Assembly: GCA_963930655.1 (NCBI GenBank)
Contig: OZ005608.1
Location: 26,251,271 to 26,315,270 of the forward strand
Direction of reading: 5' to 3'
DNA: 64,000 nucleotides
Source of the DNA: Myrica gale
Lineage: Eukaryota; Streptophyta; Magnoliopsida; Fagales; Myricaceae
Part shown: piece after piece, positions 23,194 to 36,900 of the stretch
Position numbering within the stretch: the stretch's first letter is position 1
Layout: every line of letters starts with the position of its first letter
The notes under the pieces: model-generated
Database searches by the model: none
Told to the model about the DNA's origin: nothing
What the model saw: the letters and a program-made list of their open reading frames with translations, nothing else
Position numbers and translations under genes: made by a program

Positions 23194-24699
23194 CACTATC
23201 GGAGGCCTCCCGGCAGATGGGAACAACTCTCCACTGAACTGTTATGCTCATGGTGGACGGATAAGTTTGTGTGCTAGGCAAGCAACACCAATACCAATAA
23301 TTCTTTCTATGAATCTGGACAAACACCTGTTCGCCGATATTAAGATTTGTGATTCAGGTTGAGCAACAACAGTGGAATAAATTAGTTGAACTACGGAAAC
23401 GAACCCATGAAACTTGAGACTCGTGATTTAGGTTGACCAACAATTTTTTGTCGTGATATTTCATATGACGGTAGAACTGCTGTCTTCTATGCATGTATAT
23501 CTGGGTTGACAGTGACAGATAATACGAGAAGGTTTGCAATGGTATTTCAAAAGGAATGGTCTTCAATAAAGAAATGCATGCCGGTGTGTGTAGCTCAAGT
23601 GATCAATTTTCAAGTTGCAGTAGTACTTATCAAACAGAGAAAAGTCTAAGGTTAAAGTGATACATCTGCAGTGAATTTCAGTTGTACGTTAAAAGGGCAG
23701 GTTGAAGACAGTTCTTTCTTTCAAGGCATTAGCTTTTTAATGCTCCAGGGTTGCTCTCTTTTCAATACTCAACCCAGCACTGTACGGCATGAGTTGATGA
23801 CAGCCATGCACCACCTACGGCCGCGTTCTCCTCTCTTTCAAGAGGTTTCGCAGCATGTCAAGGCCTGGTGGGCTTAGAAATTTGATTTCATTTTTTATAT
23901 GCTAGTTCTGTTAGCTTTCAGAGAATGAGTAGTAGCTCAGTCATTACTGCGCTCTCTGTATTCAACAGATGAAGTTAATTGCTGTTTTGGGTTCGTTGAT
24001 TCTTGATTAAATTGATTATCTCGCTTACTCCGATGTTCAGCTGTTTGCTTTCTAATTTGCTTCACTTATTTTGGAGATTTATCCAACATTAACATCCTGG
24101 TCGACCATATTACAAATGTTTTAGTGTGCACAAGTTATTGGCCTAATTAGTAACATTCATTGAGAAGAAAAAGAAGAAGAAATAGCTTAGTTTTTATTTT
24201 TATTTTTATTTTTTACTTTGGCCATAATCTCTTTCAGTGAATTGTTTCTTATCTGCAGATCAATGAAATTTTTATTGATATTTCTGCAACGTCTAAGCAG
24301 AAAAAAAATATTACCGCTTGTTGTCACTTTCAATACCTAATCAATTTTTGTCAGCAAAGCAATCAAGATCCACATTATAGTCCTACCCAATTTGTCATTG
24401 GAAGGGAAATCTGAAGACCAAAAGCCTGTTATATCAGGTTTCAGATTATTTTCCCACCCCTGAAGGAAAAGAATGGAGTACGTGTGAATTGGACCTAAAG
24501 AAAGGAACAATCTGCTTTAATTGCGGCCTTTTCTCTCACCTTTTTCTCTATCTGCTGAAGAGAGAAGGATTTTTTTAAGGAATCTGTCTCCACAAAGTAA
24601 CAAGAAAACATGAGGATTGGTTGAGAAAGATCTACTTGTTTCATTATATCAAAGTCTCTTGGGAGTTGGGAAGCTCATCTCGTGAAAAGATAGTTGTAA
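23194..24699. other. 3' flank of the unknown gene
   Basis: This should contain the 3' untranslated region of the preceding gene. There is an open stretch at 23671-23877 with ordinary composition but no family resemblance. I see no other supported feature. Confidence 0.4.
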
Positions 24700-25095
24700 T
24701 TATAATTAGAAAATTTATCAGTTTAGTCCTTAATTTTTACGTTTTAGTATTTAGGTTTAATGTTTTCAAATATTAGTCATTGGGTTTATATTTTTTTACA
24801 AAATGGTTATTTCGTTAGTCTGTCGTCTATATACTTAACGAATCATGTAGCGGTCGATCGGGTATATGTTTTGAACGTGAGCGGTCGACCGGTACATAAA
24901 TGTAGCGGTCGACCGCTTCAAATTGTTGACGTGTCAGAGAGCTCCATTAAGCATATGGATGACAGACTGACGAAATGACCATTTGATAAAAAAATGTAAA
25001 CCCAATGACTAATATTTGAAAAAATTAAACTCAATGACTAAAACGTAAAAGCGTATAAAACCCAAGGACTAAACTGCTAAATTCCCTTATAATTA
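24700..25095. mobile_element. Mutator-type MITE copy 1, exact 9-bp target duplication
   Basis: The element (24709-25086, 378 bases) is bordered by TTATAATTA at 24700-24708 and 25087-25095, a perfect 9-bp duplication as made by Mutator-like transposases. The ends are GAAAATTTATCAGTTTAGTC and, reverse-complemented from the right, GGGAATTTAGCAGTTTAGTC, continuing CTT. The whole element folds back. The core has several copies of the palindrome-like motif GCGGTCGACCG and a CTGTCGTC...GACGACAG-type pair. It is the same family as 49519-49902 and has no coding capacity. Confidence 0.9.
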
Positions 25096-26220
25096 ATGGA
25101 CAACCTTATACAACCAAAAATTGTATTTTCACCAATCAAATCCAAAAACTCCCCTTTTATTTTTTTGGTTTTGCTTGCATCGCTTGAGTTCTACATGTGT
25201 GAGAGAGGACTGCGAGTATGTAGGCCACACCACTAGTATTCTTCAATATAAGACGATATCCAATCCAAAAGGTTTATACAAACTATTTATTAAACCAGAT
25301 ATTTGCTTCAACTAATTGTATATAATTATAAATAATTCCCATTTTGAAAAAAAGGTCAAGTTAATTTGATCATGTTCCACCCTCCACTGCTCTAAATTGC
25401 AAGGAAAATTAATATTTTTGAAGCCATAATAAATTTAATCTTCAATAGTATCATGGATTTCTTAGCTTAATTTATCTCATTGTTTGAGATTTTACCCAAG
25501 ATTAACAGGTCTGAATTATGTCTACCACCAACTCTTCATTTGGTCCTTACACACTTGTCCCATTTGCATACGACCACAGATACCATGGGCTGCTACATTT
25601 GCCGGCTACCAATAATCAAGAGCAGAACTGTGAGGCTGCTCGAGCTTATACCTCAGTGCCGTACGTGCATATGTACCTCCACAAATCTGCAGTTGACAAG
25701 TAACACCATCAATACAAAAGCATGAGCTCTACACTTTGACGGTGTCCATTGGTTTTGCCACTTCTTTATGACCTCTAGAGTCGTCTTTTACCTATTTGTT
25801 TAAAGGTCCCAAAAAAAGTAGTTGTCGCTGTTATCGCTCATGGAATAAAGTCAGTGGGCCTCATGTTCTCTCCCAAACCTTCTTCACTAAGAAAGGCTAA
25901 GAAAGTCCAAGCAGATGCGCATCCCAGTTTTACAAAGCTACCTCTAAAGAGACATTCCTCAATGCCGTGGCTGTGAAAATTTTAGATTTACCCAAGCTTT
26001 TGATTTATCATCACCCGATGATGTTCTGACATCCTAATTTTTATCGCATTAGAAAAAAAAAGTGTTTCATTTGATCACTCCCTCTTCAAAACAACATATA
26101 TAATATACATTATTAATCCAATAACTCTTACTAATTTTCAAGATATCATAAGTTTAACTTCAGAGGTTATTACCAAAAAAGAACAGAAACAACATTGATT
26201 ATTGGATTAATAATATAAAG

Positions 26221-26530
26221 AAAAATATATTTTTCACTCGGGAACTATCATAGATTTTGTAGTTTACACCTTAAACTATCACTTTTGAGACATTGCATAT
26301 ATTGAAGATATTGTTGTCAATTCATTAAATTCTCAAGAGTATTATTGTTAGACAAAGGGTGCAAAGTGTCTAACATTGATAGTTGGAGGGTGTAAAGTGT
26401 CTAAAAATTTGACAGCTTTCTCACTGTTTAAGATTGGTAATTCGAGAGTATAATGTCTTAAAAGTGATAGTTCATGGTGCAAATTGCAAAAATTACGATA
26501 GTTCGCAAGTGAAAAATATATTTTTTTTTT
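26221..26530. mobile_element. Foldback element with long inverted ends
   Basis: The left end AAATATATTTTTCACTCGGG, followed by AACTATCATAG, is matched by the reverse complement of the right end, AAATATATTTTTCACTTGCG, followed by AACTATCGTAA. Further inside, a repeated phrase around 'AAACTATCACTTTTGAGAC' appears inverted near 26450-26480. It is about 310 bases, non-coding and A/T-rich. No target duplication could be fixed because the outer edges are homopolymers. Confidence 0.6.
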
Positions 26531-26767
26531 TCTTAAAAATATTTGATTGAAAATCATTTTGGATCTTTAAATTAGGAAATCGAAATAACTTTGAGGTTTA
26601 AACTATTAGATTTCTCACACTAAGCATTCGAACTATAAAAAATCCAAAAGACGCACATTGATTAATTTTGATAATTCAAAGATTCAACGTGAGAAAATTG
26701 ATTATTTTGATCAAAAATGACATTACACCATAATATAATAGTGTAGAATGAAATCGTACATAGAACC

Positions 26768-26886
26768 TTTTTTTTTTGTAGGCAACGCAGGCAAGCTTGC
26801 ACAGGGAATGGGGGTAAGGGGATTCGATCCCCGGAAGTAACTCTCCCCATAGGGAGGACGTGTCACTTGAGCTAGAGCTCACTGGC
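26768..26886 (-). mobile_element. tRNA-derived SINE
   Basis: Read on the minus strand the stretch starts CCAGTGAGCTCTAGCTCAAG, followed by TGACACG, which contains a TAGCTCA-type A box. About 40 bases later it has GGGGATCGAATCCCC, a B box close to the tRNA consensus GGTTCGAATCC. It ends in a run of about nine A residues (T-run at 26768-26777 on the plus strand). A box, B box, a short 3' body and an A-tail are the standard parts of a plant SINE transcribed by RNA polymerase III. The tRNA-like region lacks proper acceptor-stem pairing, so it is not a working tRNA gene. Clear target duplications were not found. Confidence 0.7.
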
Positions 26887-27590
26887 AAAAAAATATTATG
26901 AAATAATATTTATTTATTAACAATTTTTTGTTTATGGTGGCTTAATAATTAACCATTTAAGTGTATAGAATGATAGGTCAATAAATTGTAATTAGTTAAT
27001 GCAAGCCCTCTATCATGACTTGCATGGAGGTAGATCCCAACTCTAAATTGGCAAGAAGCTTATTTTCATTGAACAAATGGCTGTATATATATAAGGCAAT
27101 TATGTGAAATTTGGAAAATGTTTAAGTTCTAATCTTAAGGTCTCAAGAGATCCTAACGGATGACTGAGATGTTGTCAACGCATTAATGAATAAAATAGAT
27201 GGTTGAGATGTTGCCAACACATTAATGAATAGAATTAGAGGGCTGAGATGTGCCCTCACTAGGTCCTCTTAAGACCGTGAGATTATGACTCTAACTCTTC
27301 TGGTAAAATTTATCCCTCATATATTAAATAAACTTCACAACATAAAAACCTATTTACTCACAATATCCAAACACAATTAAATGCTGTACTTTTTGGGTGG
27401 TTTATTATCGACAAGGTAAAAATATATTTAGTTTTTTTAAAAATTATTTTGAAATTTGTTACCACAAATTTATTTTAAGGGTAGATTGTGGAACAGAATA
27501 ATTGTACAAATTTTAAAATAAAAAATAGCGACGATTTACTTTGTTTTTTCTCTCTCCTCAGAATATCTGTTTCAATCGCTTCTCTTCCTC
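26887..27590. other. A/T-rich spacer upstream of the UPL gene
   Basis: Contains an imperfect repeat of 'GGCTGAGATGTTGCCAACAC' near 27165-27250 ('ATGACTGAGATGTTGTCAAC', 'TGGTTGAGATGTTGCC', 'GGGCTGAGATGTG'). No gene or transposon end is convincing. Confidence 0.5.
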
Positions 27591-27936
27591 TTCCCTATAT
27601 ACACATTACACACACAGCACTCGGCTTCTGAGTCGGTATTGTTCTCCAACTCGGTCTCTTGTTCAATCTGTGATCTCATCAAAACCCTAATTTCCGACCT
27701 CAGAAACCCGGAATTTTCTAGGTTGTGGTTCCAATTCCATCTGACTATCGTTCGGGATCATATTTATAGGATCCGATCATTGTGAATAGTGGCAAAAACC
27801 TGGAATTTTCATTTTTTACCTTTTGTTACTGTCTTCCATTTCGGGGTCTCTGATTTTCCGATCGATTATCGGTTGTCCGGGGATTTGATCGGTGTCTAAA
27901 AGCGGTTTCAATCCGTGAAATGCTTTTAGTTCCAAG
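27591..27936 (+). promoter_or_regulatory. Probable core promoter and 5' leader of the UPL gene
   Basis: A TATA-like CCCTATATACAC at about 27593-27604 stands after a CT-rich stretch. It is followed by roughly 300 bases up to the ATG at 27937 with no in-frame upstream extension of the protein. A leader of this length is usual for large plant genes. Transcription start is inferred. Confidence 0.45.
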
Positions 27937-30900
27937 ATGAAGTTGAAGAGGAGGACGGCACTGGTAGTGGTCAGCATCTTCACTTATACACAATATTCGA
28001 TTGCTTAAATTAATGCCTCCATAACTCCTTTCTTTTTTCCTTTTCCTTTTTTTATTTTATGAGTTTCACTTATATATTTCTATTTTCCAGAGAAACCTGA
28101 AATCCAATGACTGCTTTGGTATTGGCTTTTTTGCAAAATGATTGCTTTGCCAGTCTTCTTTTATGTTTCGGGTGCTCTGGGTGTGATTTAGATGGCGTAT
28201 AGTGTTATGTGTTTATGTTTGCCATGCTCTCTTTGGTTGCCGAGAAATTCTGGGAAAGAGGTCACAATTTTGAGAAAAATTTCCTTTTCTTGTCGGCTTA
28301 TTATTTGGGTCTCATCAGTTTACTGAGCAAAAAACTGCGTAGTTTTTTGTGCGCATGGGGGGAAATTTAGAAACAAGAGTAAGAAAATCCGAGCATTGAT
28401 TGCTCACTCAACGTGCAGCCAATCAGAGCATTGATTGTTCCTCTTAGCTGACGTATGTAAAGAGAGAGAGGGAGAGAAAAAATAGAAATAATTGTTAGTG
28501 CATGCGGGACAACCTAAATTTGCCTAGGACACGCAATCTTTTCACATGACAGAACAAATAATTTTGGACTTTTTTCTAACTTTTAAACAAAAAGTAAAGG
28601 ATGTTAGAAACAGCGGAATTTGCATTCTGTAACATGAAATGTTTATGCTTATCTTGAGGTAGGGAGTGAATTCAACTTTAGACAAGTGGGATATCACTAA
28701 ATTGAGTATACCGGTGTTCTATAAGGAATGAGGCAATCATTACTTCTCAGTAATTGGTAGTTTAAAAGCCTTGTTCAAGATCTGGTAGTTAAACTTCATG
28801 CTTTTATCCTTTGATATTCGAAAAGCCTCTAGGAACTCTGGCGGTGAAATTCCTCTGACCTTAGTCTTTCATACTGTTGAAACATTTTTAGTCAGGCAAG
28901 TGTTAGCACAGGGTCTTGTACTTTCAGATTGTTTTTTTTTCTTTCTATCTGTTTTCTAAATCCCTTTTGTCACATGTTTTTCTGTTGGAGAGATGTAAAG
29001 TTTTCTAGTCCTGTGGGGATGCCTACAAATCTAGTAACTATGTTTTCCATACTATTGTTACAGCCTCCCAAAATTAGGTCCTTCATTGATGCTGTCACTG
29101 CTGTTCCACTCAAAGATGTTGAAGGACCCCTCAAAGGTTTCATTTGGGAATTTGATAAGGTGCCTTTTTTGACCTTTCTGGTATAACCTAATGGTTGCTA
29201 TTATGCAGTTTGATTTATTTGTATCTTGGCGGTGCAGGGAGATTTCCATCATTGGGTGGATCTTTTTAATCATTTTGATTCATTTTTTGAGAAGCACATA
29301 AAATCGAGAAAGGATTTGCTGGTTGAGGATAATTTTCTGGACTGTGATCCTCCCTTTCCAAGAGAAGCTGTTATTCAAATTCTTCGTGTTATAAGAATAA
29401 TTTTGGAGAATTGCACTAATAAGCACTTCTATAGTTCTTATGAGGTATGGTTATATTTTTGTTCAACAATTGTTCTTATTTAGTAGTACTTGTTAAAGAA
29501 TGGTCAATTCCTGTGTTATTATGTTTTGGCTTATATTCTTGTGAGGTTTTCACTTGAAGTTTTGTTCTCCTTACCTCCAAAAATATTTATCCTTCTGTTT
29601 TGTTTGTAATTGCAGCAGCATCTTTCTTTACTGCTTGCTTTCACTGATCCGGACATTGTTGAGGCCTGCCTGCAGACTTTGGCTGCGTTTTTTAAAAAAA
29701 TGATTGGCAAGTACTCCATTAGAGATTCTTCTCTGAATTCAAAGTTATTTGCTCTTGCGCAAGGTTGGGGGGGAAAGGAAGAGGGTCTTGGATTAATTGC
29801 AACTGCTGTACAGGATGGTTGCGACCAAATTGCCTATGAGTTGGGTTGCACCCTGCATTTTGAATTCTATGCTTCCAGTGACCTGTCAGGGGAACTCCCT
29901 GCTGCTGAAAAATCGACCCAAGGCTTGCAAATCATTCATTTACCTGACATCAATACTCGCCTGGAGACTGATCTGGAGCTTTTAAGCAATTTAGTTGCAG
30001 AATACAAAGTACCCACCAGTTTAAGATTTTCTCTTTTGACAAGATTGCGCTTTGCAAGGGCTTTTGGCTCTTTAGCTTCTCGGCAGCAGTATACCTGCAT
30101 TCGTTTGTATGCCTTCATAGTTCTTGTTCAAGCAAGTGGTGATGCAGAGGATCTGGTTTCTTTCTTCAACACTGAGCCTGAGTTTGTCAATGAGTTGGTG
30201 TCGTTATTAAGCTATGAAGATGCAGTTCCTGAGAAAATTCGAATTCTGTGTCTGCTTTCTTTGGTTGCTCTTTGTCCAGATAGGTCTCGCCAACCTTCTG
30301 TCTTGACGGCCGTCACATCCGGTGGTCACCGTGGCATCCTCTCCAGCCTCATGCAGAAGGCTATTGACTCTGTTATTAGTGATGCTTCAAAGTGGTCTGT
30401 AGTTTTTGCCGAGGCTTTGTTATCTCTTGTCACTGTTTTAGTTTCATCATCCTCAGGTTGCTCAGCCATGCGCGAAGCAGGATTTATCCCTACTCTTCTG
30501 CCCCTCCTTAAAGATACAAATCCACAACACTTACATTTGGTGAGCACAGCTGTCCATATTCTAGAAGCTTTTATGGATTACAGTAATCCAGCTGCAGCCT
30601 TGTTCAGAGACTTAGGGGGTTTGGATGATACCATCTCTCGCCTGAAGGTGGAAGTAACACAGATAGAAAATGGTTCAAAGCAACAAGATGAAAGCTCTGA
30701 TTGTAGTGGGAGGAGTGAGCAAGTAGTTGCTGGTGCCTCCAGTTATCTAGATGACATGCAGCCTCTATATTCTGAAGCATTAGTTTCATATCACCGGCGA
30801 TTGTTGATGAAAGTCTTACTACGTGCTATATCCCTCGGAACTTATGCCCCTGGAAGTACTGCGCGTGTATATGGCTCTGAAGAGAGTTTACCATATTGCT

Positions 30901-33900
30901 TATGCATAATTTTTAGAAGGGCGAAAGATTTTGGTGGTGGGGTGTTTTCACTTGCAGCGACTGTCATGAGTGATTTGATTCACAAAGATCCCACTTGTTT
31001 TCCTGTCTTAGATGCAGCTGGTCTTCCCTCTGCCTTCTTGGATGCTATAATGGATGTTGTTCTATGCTCTTCTGAAGCTATAACTTGCATACCCCAGTGT
31101 TTGGATGCTTTGTGCCTAAACAATAATGGCCTTCAGGCTGTTAGAGATCGCAATGCTTTGAGATGCTTTGTGAAAATATTTACTTCAAGAATGTACTTGC
31201 GTGCGCTCACTAGTGATACTCCTGTATCCTTGTCGAGTGGACTCGATGAACTAATGCGACATGCTTCTTCACTACGTGGGCCTGGAGTGGATATGTTGAT
31301 TGAGATCTTGAATACCATTTTGAGCATTGGATCTGGGGTTGATGTTTCGTGCTTATCAACTGATCCTTTGTGCTCTTCTACTCCCGTTCCAATGGAAACT
31401 GATGGTGAAGAGAGGAACTTGGTTCTTGTAGATGATAGGGAAGCATCCAAGATTGATACTTCAGAGCAGATCATTGAGCCATCAGCTGATTCCTCGATTG
31501 TTCACATTGAGTCATTCCTCTCTGATTATGTGAGCAATGTTGCTCGTCTTCTTGAAACAATTCTTCAAAATTCTGATACGTGCCGTATATTTGTAGAGAA
31601 GAAGGGGATTGAAGCTGTTCTGCAGTTGTTTACTTTGCCTTTAATGCCTCTTTCAGTGTCAGTTGGTCAGAGTATTTCTGTTGCCTTTAAGAACTTCTCA
31701 CCTCAGCATTCTGCATCGCTTGCTCGGGCAGTATGTTCATTTCTGAGAGATCGTCTGAAATCAACAAATGAACTCTTAGCTTCAGTTGGAGGGACTCAGC
31801 TTGCTGTGGTTGAATCTGGACTGCAAACAAAGGTTCTGAGACATTTTTCCAGTCTTGAAGGCATTCTGTCTCTATCTAATTTTTTATTGAAGGGGACTAC
31901 TAGCGTGGTCTCAGAGCTTGGCACTGCAGATGCTGATGTTTTGAGAGATCTTGGGAGCACATACAGGGAGATAATCTGGCAAATTTCTTTGTGTAATGAT
32001 TCCAAGGTGGATGAGAAGAAGAATGCTGATCAAGAACCTGAGAGTTCAGAGGCAGCTCCATCCAATGCTGTTGGAAGAGAGAGTGATGATGACGCAAATA
32101 TTTCAGTTGTGAGATACATCAACCCCGTTTTCAGGAATGGTTCTCAATCCTTGTGGGCTGGTGACAGAGATTTTCTGTCTGTTGTTCGTTCTGGTGAAGG
32201 TTTGCACCGACGCAGTCGACATGGGTTGACCCGCATACGGGGAAGGACAGCCCGGAACCTGGAGGCTTTGAACATCGATTCTGAAGTTCCGTCCAGTGCA
32301 CCGGAGACATCTTCTTCCCAGGATTTGAAAAAGAAAAGCCCATATGTTGTTGTTTTAGAAATTCTCAATAAGCTTGCTTCAACGATGCGCTCTTTCTTCA
32401 CGGCTCTGGTCAAGGGATTTACATCACCAAACCGTCGTAGAGCCGACACAGGGTCATTGAGTTCAGCTTCGAAGACCCTTGGAACTGGCCTGGCTAAAGT
32501 ATTTCTTGAGGCTCTCATTTTCTCTGGGCATACTACTTCTGTGGGGCTTGACACATCTTTGTCAGTGAAATGTCGATATCTTGGAAAGGTAGTGGATGAC
32601 ATGATATCACTGACATTTGACATCAGGAGACGAACTTGTTATACTGCTATGGTCAATAATTTTTATGTTCATGGTACCTTTAAGGAGCTTCTGACAACAT
32701 TTGAGGCTACAAGTCAGTTATTGTGGACACTACCGTGCTCTATCCCACCATCAGGTATTGATAATGAAAAAACAGGTGAAGGAAATAAATTGTCACACAG
32801 TACATGGCTGCTTGATACGTTACGGAGCTATTGCCGTGAACTTGAGTATTTTGTTAATTCTTCTTCACTTCTATCTCCAACCTCTGCATCCCAAGCGCAG
32901 CTTCTTGTGCAGCCAGTTGCAGTTGGTCTTTCTATTGGGTTATTTCCTGTTCCGAGGGACCCTGAAGTCTTTGTTCGTATGCTGCAATCTCAGGTTCTTG
33001 ATGTGATACTTCCTGTTTGGAACCACCCCATGTTTCCTAATTGTAGTCTGGGTTTTGTTGCTTCCATTCTTTCGCTTGTTACACATGTGTACTCTGGTGT
33101 TGGAGATGTGAAACGAAATCGCAGTGGCATTGCGGGGACTACAAACCAGAGGTTCTTGCCCCCTCCACCTGATGAAGCTACTATTGCCACCATAGTCGAG
33201 ATGGGTTTTACAAGGGCAAGAGCAGAGGAAGCACTAAGGCGAGTGGAAACAAATAGTGTTGAGATGGCCATGGAATGGCTGTTTAGTCATGCTGAGGATC
33301 CTGTGCAGGAGGATGATGAGCTAGCTCGAGCACTTGCTCTATCGCTGGGAAATTCTTCAGAAACAGCTAAAGTTGAAAATATTGAGAAATCAACAGATCT
33401 CCTGACCGAAGATGGGCATATGAAGGCACCCCCTGTTGATGATATTCTTGTGGCATCGGTGAAACTATTTCAGAGCAGTGATACAATGGCATTTCCATTA
33501 AATGATCTGTTTGTTACACTTTGCAATCGGAACAAAGGAGAAGACCGTCCAAAAGTGGCATCTTATCTTATTCAGCAGCTGAAGCTTTGCCCTTTGGACT
33601 TTTCAAAGGATGCCAGTGCATTGAGCATGTTATCACATATTATAGCTTTACTTCTTTTTGAGGATGGAAGTACACGGCAAATTGCTGCAGAGAATGGTAT
33701 TGTATCTGCTTCAATAGATATTTTAGCCAACTTTAAGGCTAGAAATGAGTCAGGGAATGAGATTCTGGTCCCCAGATGCATTAGCACTTTACTGCTTATA
33801 CTGGATAACATGTTGCAGTCCAGGCCCAAAATTTGTCCCGAGAGTACGGAAGGAACTCCAGCAGGGTCTCTGCTGGATTTGTCTGGAGATCCTGCTTCTT

Positions 33901-36900
33901 TTGCAAATCCTGCATCAGTTCAAGAGAAAAAACCAGCTTCAGATACCCATGATATGGACTCCGGTACATCCTTTGAAAAAATGTTTGGTAAATCGACTGG
34001 ATATTTGACTGATGAAGAGAGTCAGAAGGTTCTGCTAGTCGCTTGTGACTTGATAAAACAGCATGTCCCAGCTGTGATCATGCAGGCTGTTCTGCAGTTG
34101 TGTGCTCGGTTGACAAAGACACATTCTCTAGCTTTGCAGTTCCTTGAAAATGGAGGTTTGGCTACTCTTTTTAGTCTCCCAAGAAGCAGTTTTTTCCCTG
34201 GATATGACACTGTTGCATCTGCTATTGTGCGGCATCTCCTTGAAGATCCTCAGACACTGCAAACAGCTATGGAACTCGAAATACGACAAACTTTGAGTGG
34301 AAACGGGCATGCTGGGCGTGTTTCTGCACGAACATTTTTGACTTCAATGGCGTCTGTTATCACTAGGGATCCTGTGATTTTCATGAAAGCTGCTGGTTCT
34401 GTTTGCCAATTGGAGACATCTGGAGGTAGGACCTTTGTTGTGCCATCAAAGGAAAAAGAGAAGGAAAAGGACAAATCAAAGGCATCTGGTGTTGAAGCTG
34501 GCTTATCTTCCAATGAATGTGTCCGGATTTCTGAAAATAAGGTACATGATGGATCAGGTAAATGCTCTAAAGGCCACAAGAAGATCCCTGCCAATCTCAC
34601 TCAAGTAATCGATCAACTTCTTGATATAGTCTTAAAATACCCTTCGCCAAAAAGCCAGGAAGTTGATGTGAATAACTTATCTTCTATGGAGGTTGATGAA
34701 CCTGCAACAAAGGTAAAGGGTAAATCAAAAGTTGACGAGACTATGAAATTAGAGTCCGAGTCTGAAAGATCTGCAGGACTTGCTAAAGTGACTTTTGTCC
34801 TCAAGTTATTGAGTGACATTCTTCTGATGTATGTGCATGCAGTTGGGGTTATACTCAAAAGGGATTTAGAATTATGCCAGCTCCAGGGATCTAATCCTCC
34901 AGATAGTCATGTAAATGGTGGAGTAATGTATCATGTTTTGCATAGGTTACTTCCACTCTCTATTGATAAATCTGCAGGACCTGATGAGTGGAGAGGCAAG
35001 TTGTCTGAAAAAGCTTCATGGTTCCTAGTTGTTCTGTGTGGGCGTTCTAGTGAAGGCCGTAGGCGAGTAATTAGTGAACTTGTGAAAGCCTTATTCTTGT
35101 TTTCAAACTTGGAGAGCAATTCTACTAAGAGCATTTTGTTGCCAGATAAGGTCTTTGCTTTTGTTGATTTGGCGTATTCTATTTTGTCAAAAAATTCATC
35201 CTCTAGCAACTTACCTGGTGGTTCTGGGTGCTCACCTGACGTAGCAAGAAGCATGATAGATGGAGGAATGGTCCGATGCCTGACTAGCATTCTTCAAGTG
35301 ATTGATTTGGACCATCCTGATGCTCCTAAAATTGTGAATCTCATACTGAAGGCTTTGGAAAGTTTGACAAGGGCTGCTAATTCTAGTGAACAATTTTTTA
35401 AATCTGATGGCATGAACAAGAAGAGGTCCATAGGATTAAGTGGAAGACCTAATGATCAGTTAGCTGCACCGTCGGCTGCACACACTGTGGAGCATAATCA
35501 AAATATAAACAGACATGAGGAATTCAGAGATGGGCAGGAGAATGAACAACAGAATCAAGAAGCTTCTCAATGTGAAGATGATCGTAATGTGAATGCAAAT
35601 GAGTCTGTGGAGCAAGATATGAGAATAGAGGTGGAGGAGACAATGGCTACCAATCCACGTATGGAGCTTGGGATGGATTTTATGCGTGAAGAGATGGAAG
35701 AGGGTGGTGTTTTGCACAACACTGACCAAATCGATATGAATTTCCGTGTTGAGAATAGAGCAGATGATGATATGGGTGAGGAAGACGATGACATGGGTGA
35801 CGACGCTGAGGAGGATGAGGATGATGAGGGGGAGGAGGAGGATGAGGATATAGCAGAAGATGGTGGTGGCATGATGTCTCTTGCTGATACAGATGTGGAA
35901 GACCATGATGACACTGGCTTGGGTGATGATTATAATGAGGAGATGATTGATGATGAGGATGATGATTTTCATGAGAATCGTGTCATAGAGGTGAGATGGA
36001 GGGAAGCGCTTGATGGGTTAGATCACTTGCAGGTACTTGGTCAACCTGGGGCAGCAAGTGGTCTAATTGATGTTGCAGCTGAACCTTTTGAAGGAGTTAA
36101 TGTAGATGACCTTTTTGGTCTTCGCAGGCCTTTAGGTTTTGAACGCCGCCGCCAGACAGGTAGGTCTTCTTTTGACCGAACTGTTGCTGAAGTGAATGGT
36201 TTTCAACATCCTCTCCTTTTAAGACCATCCCAGTCAGGGGATCTGATGACAATGTGGTCCTCGGGTGGGAATTCATCCAGAGATGTAGAAGCTTTGTCAT
36301 CTGGGAGTTTCGATGTAGCTCATTTCTACATGTTTGATGCTCCTGTTCTTCCATATGATAGTGTACCAAGCAGTCTCTTTGGTGACCGTTTGGGTGGTGC
36401 AGCACCCCCACCTTTGACTGATTATTCTGTAGGCATGGACTCCTTGCAGTTACCAGGACGAAGAGGACCTGGTGATGGTCGGTGGACTGATGATGGTCAG
36501 CCACAAGCTGGTGCTCAATCTGCTGTCATTGCACAGGCAGTTGAGGAGCACTTCATTTCTCAAATGCGTGGTCCTGCTCCTCTAAATGGTCCTGAAAGGC
36601 AGTCCCAAAATTCAGGCGTGCAGGAGAGACAACCAGATGCTCTTCCATCCAATGCTATTACAGTAACAGCAGAGGGTGCTAACACGAACAGTCAAAGCGA
36701 AGGGCAACATCAAGAAAATGGTGTACCCCAGCGTCAAGAAAATGGCAACGAGGCCACAGTCAACACCACAGTCGAGGGTATAACTAGTGGAGAGCAAGTT
36801 AATCTAGAATCCTTTCTTGATCCTGCAGGTGAATGTTTACAGGCACACGAGCCTATGTCAATCCAATCATTTTCACTGAACACCACACCAAATGGGCATG

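Noticed and set aside
23671..23877. Possible extra small gene after the unknown gene
   Set aside because: There is no family resemblance, and its position fits the 3' untranslated region.
24840..24920. GCGGTCGACCG repeats considered as a regulatory array or CRISPR-like repeat
   Set aside because: They lie inside a bounded MITE, are irregularly spaced and occur again in its second copy; there are no unique spacers.
26818..26874. Possible tRNA gene suggested by the B-box-like GGATCGAATCC
   Set aside because: There is no cloverleaf with acceptor pairing or anticodon arm, and an A-tail follows; a SINE explains it better.
35460..35972. Long antisense open frames opposite the UPL acidic tract
   Set aside because: They arise from repetitive GAT/GAG codons; the sense frame has full UPL homology and the antisense translations are low-complexity Ile/Ser runs.
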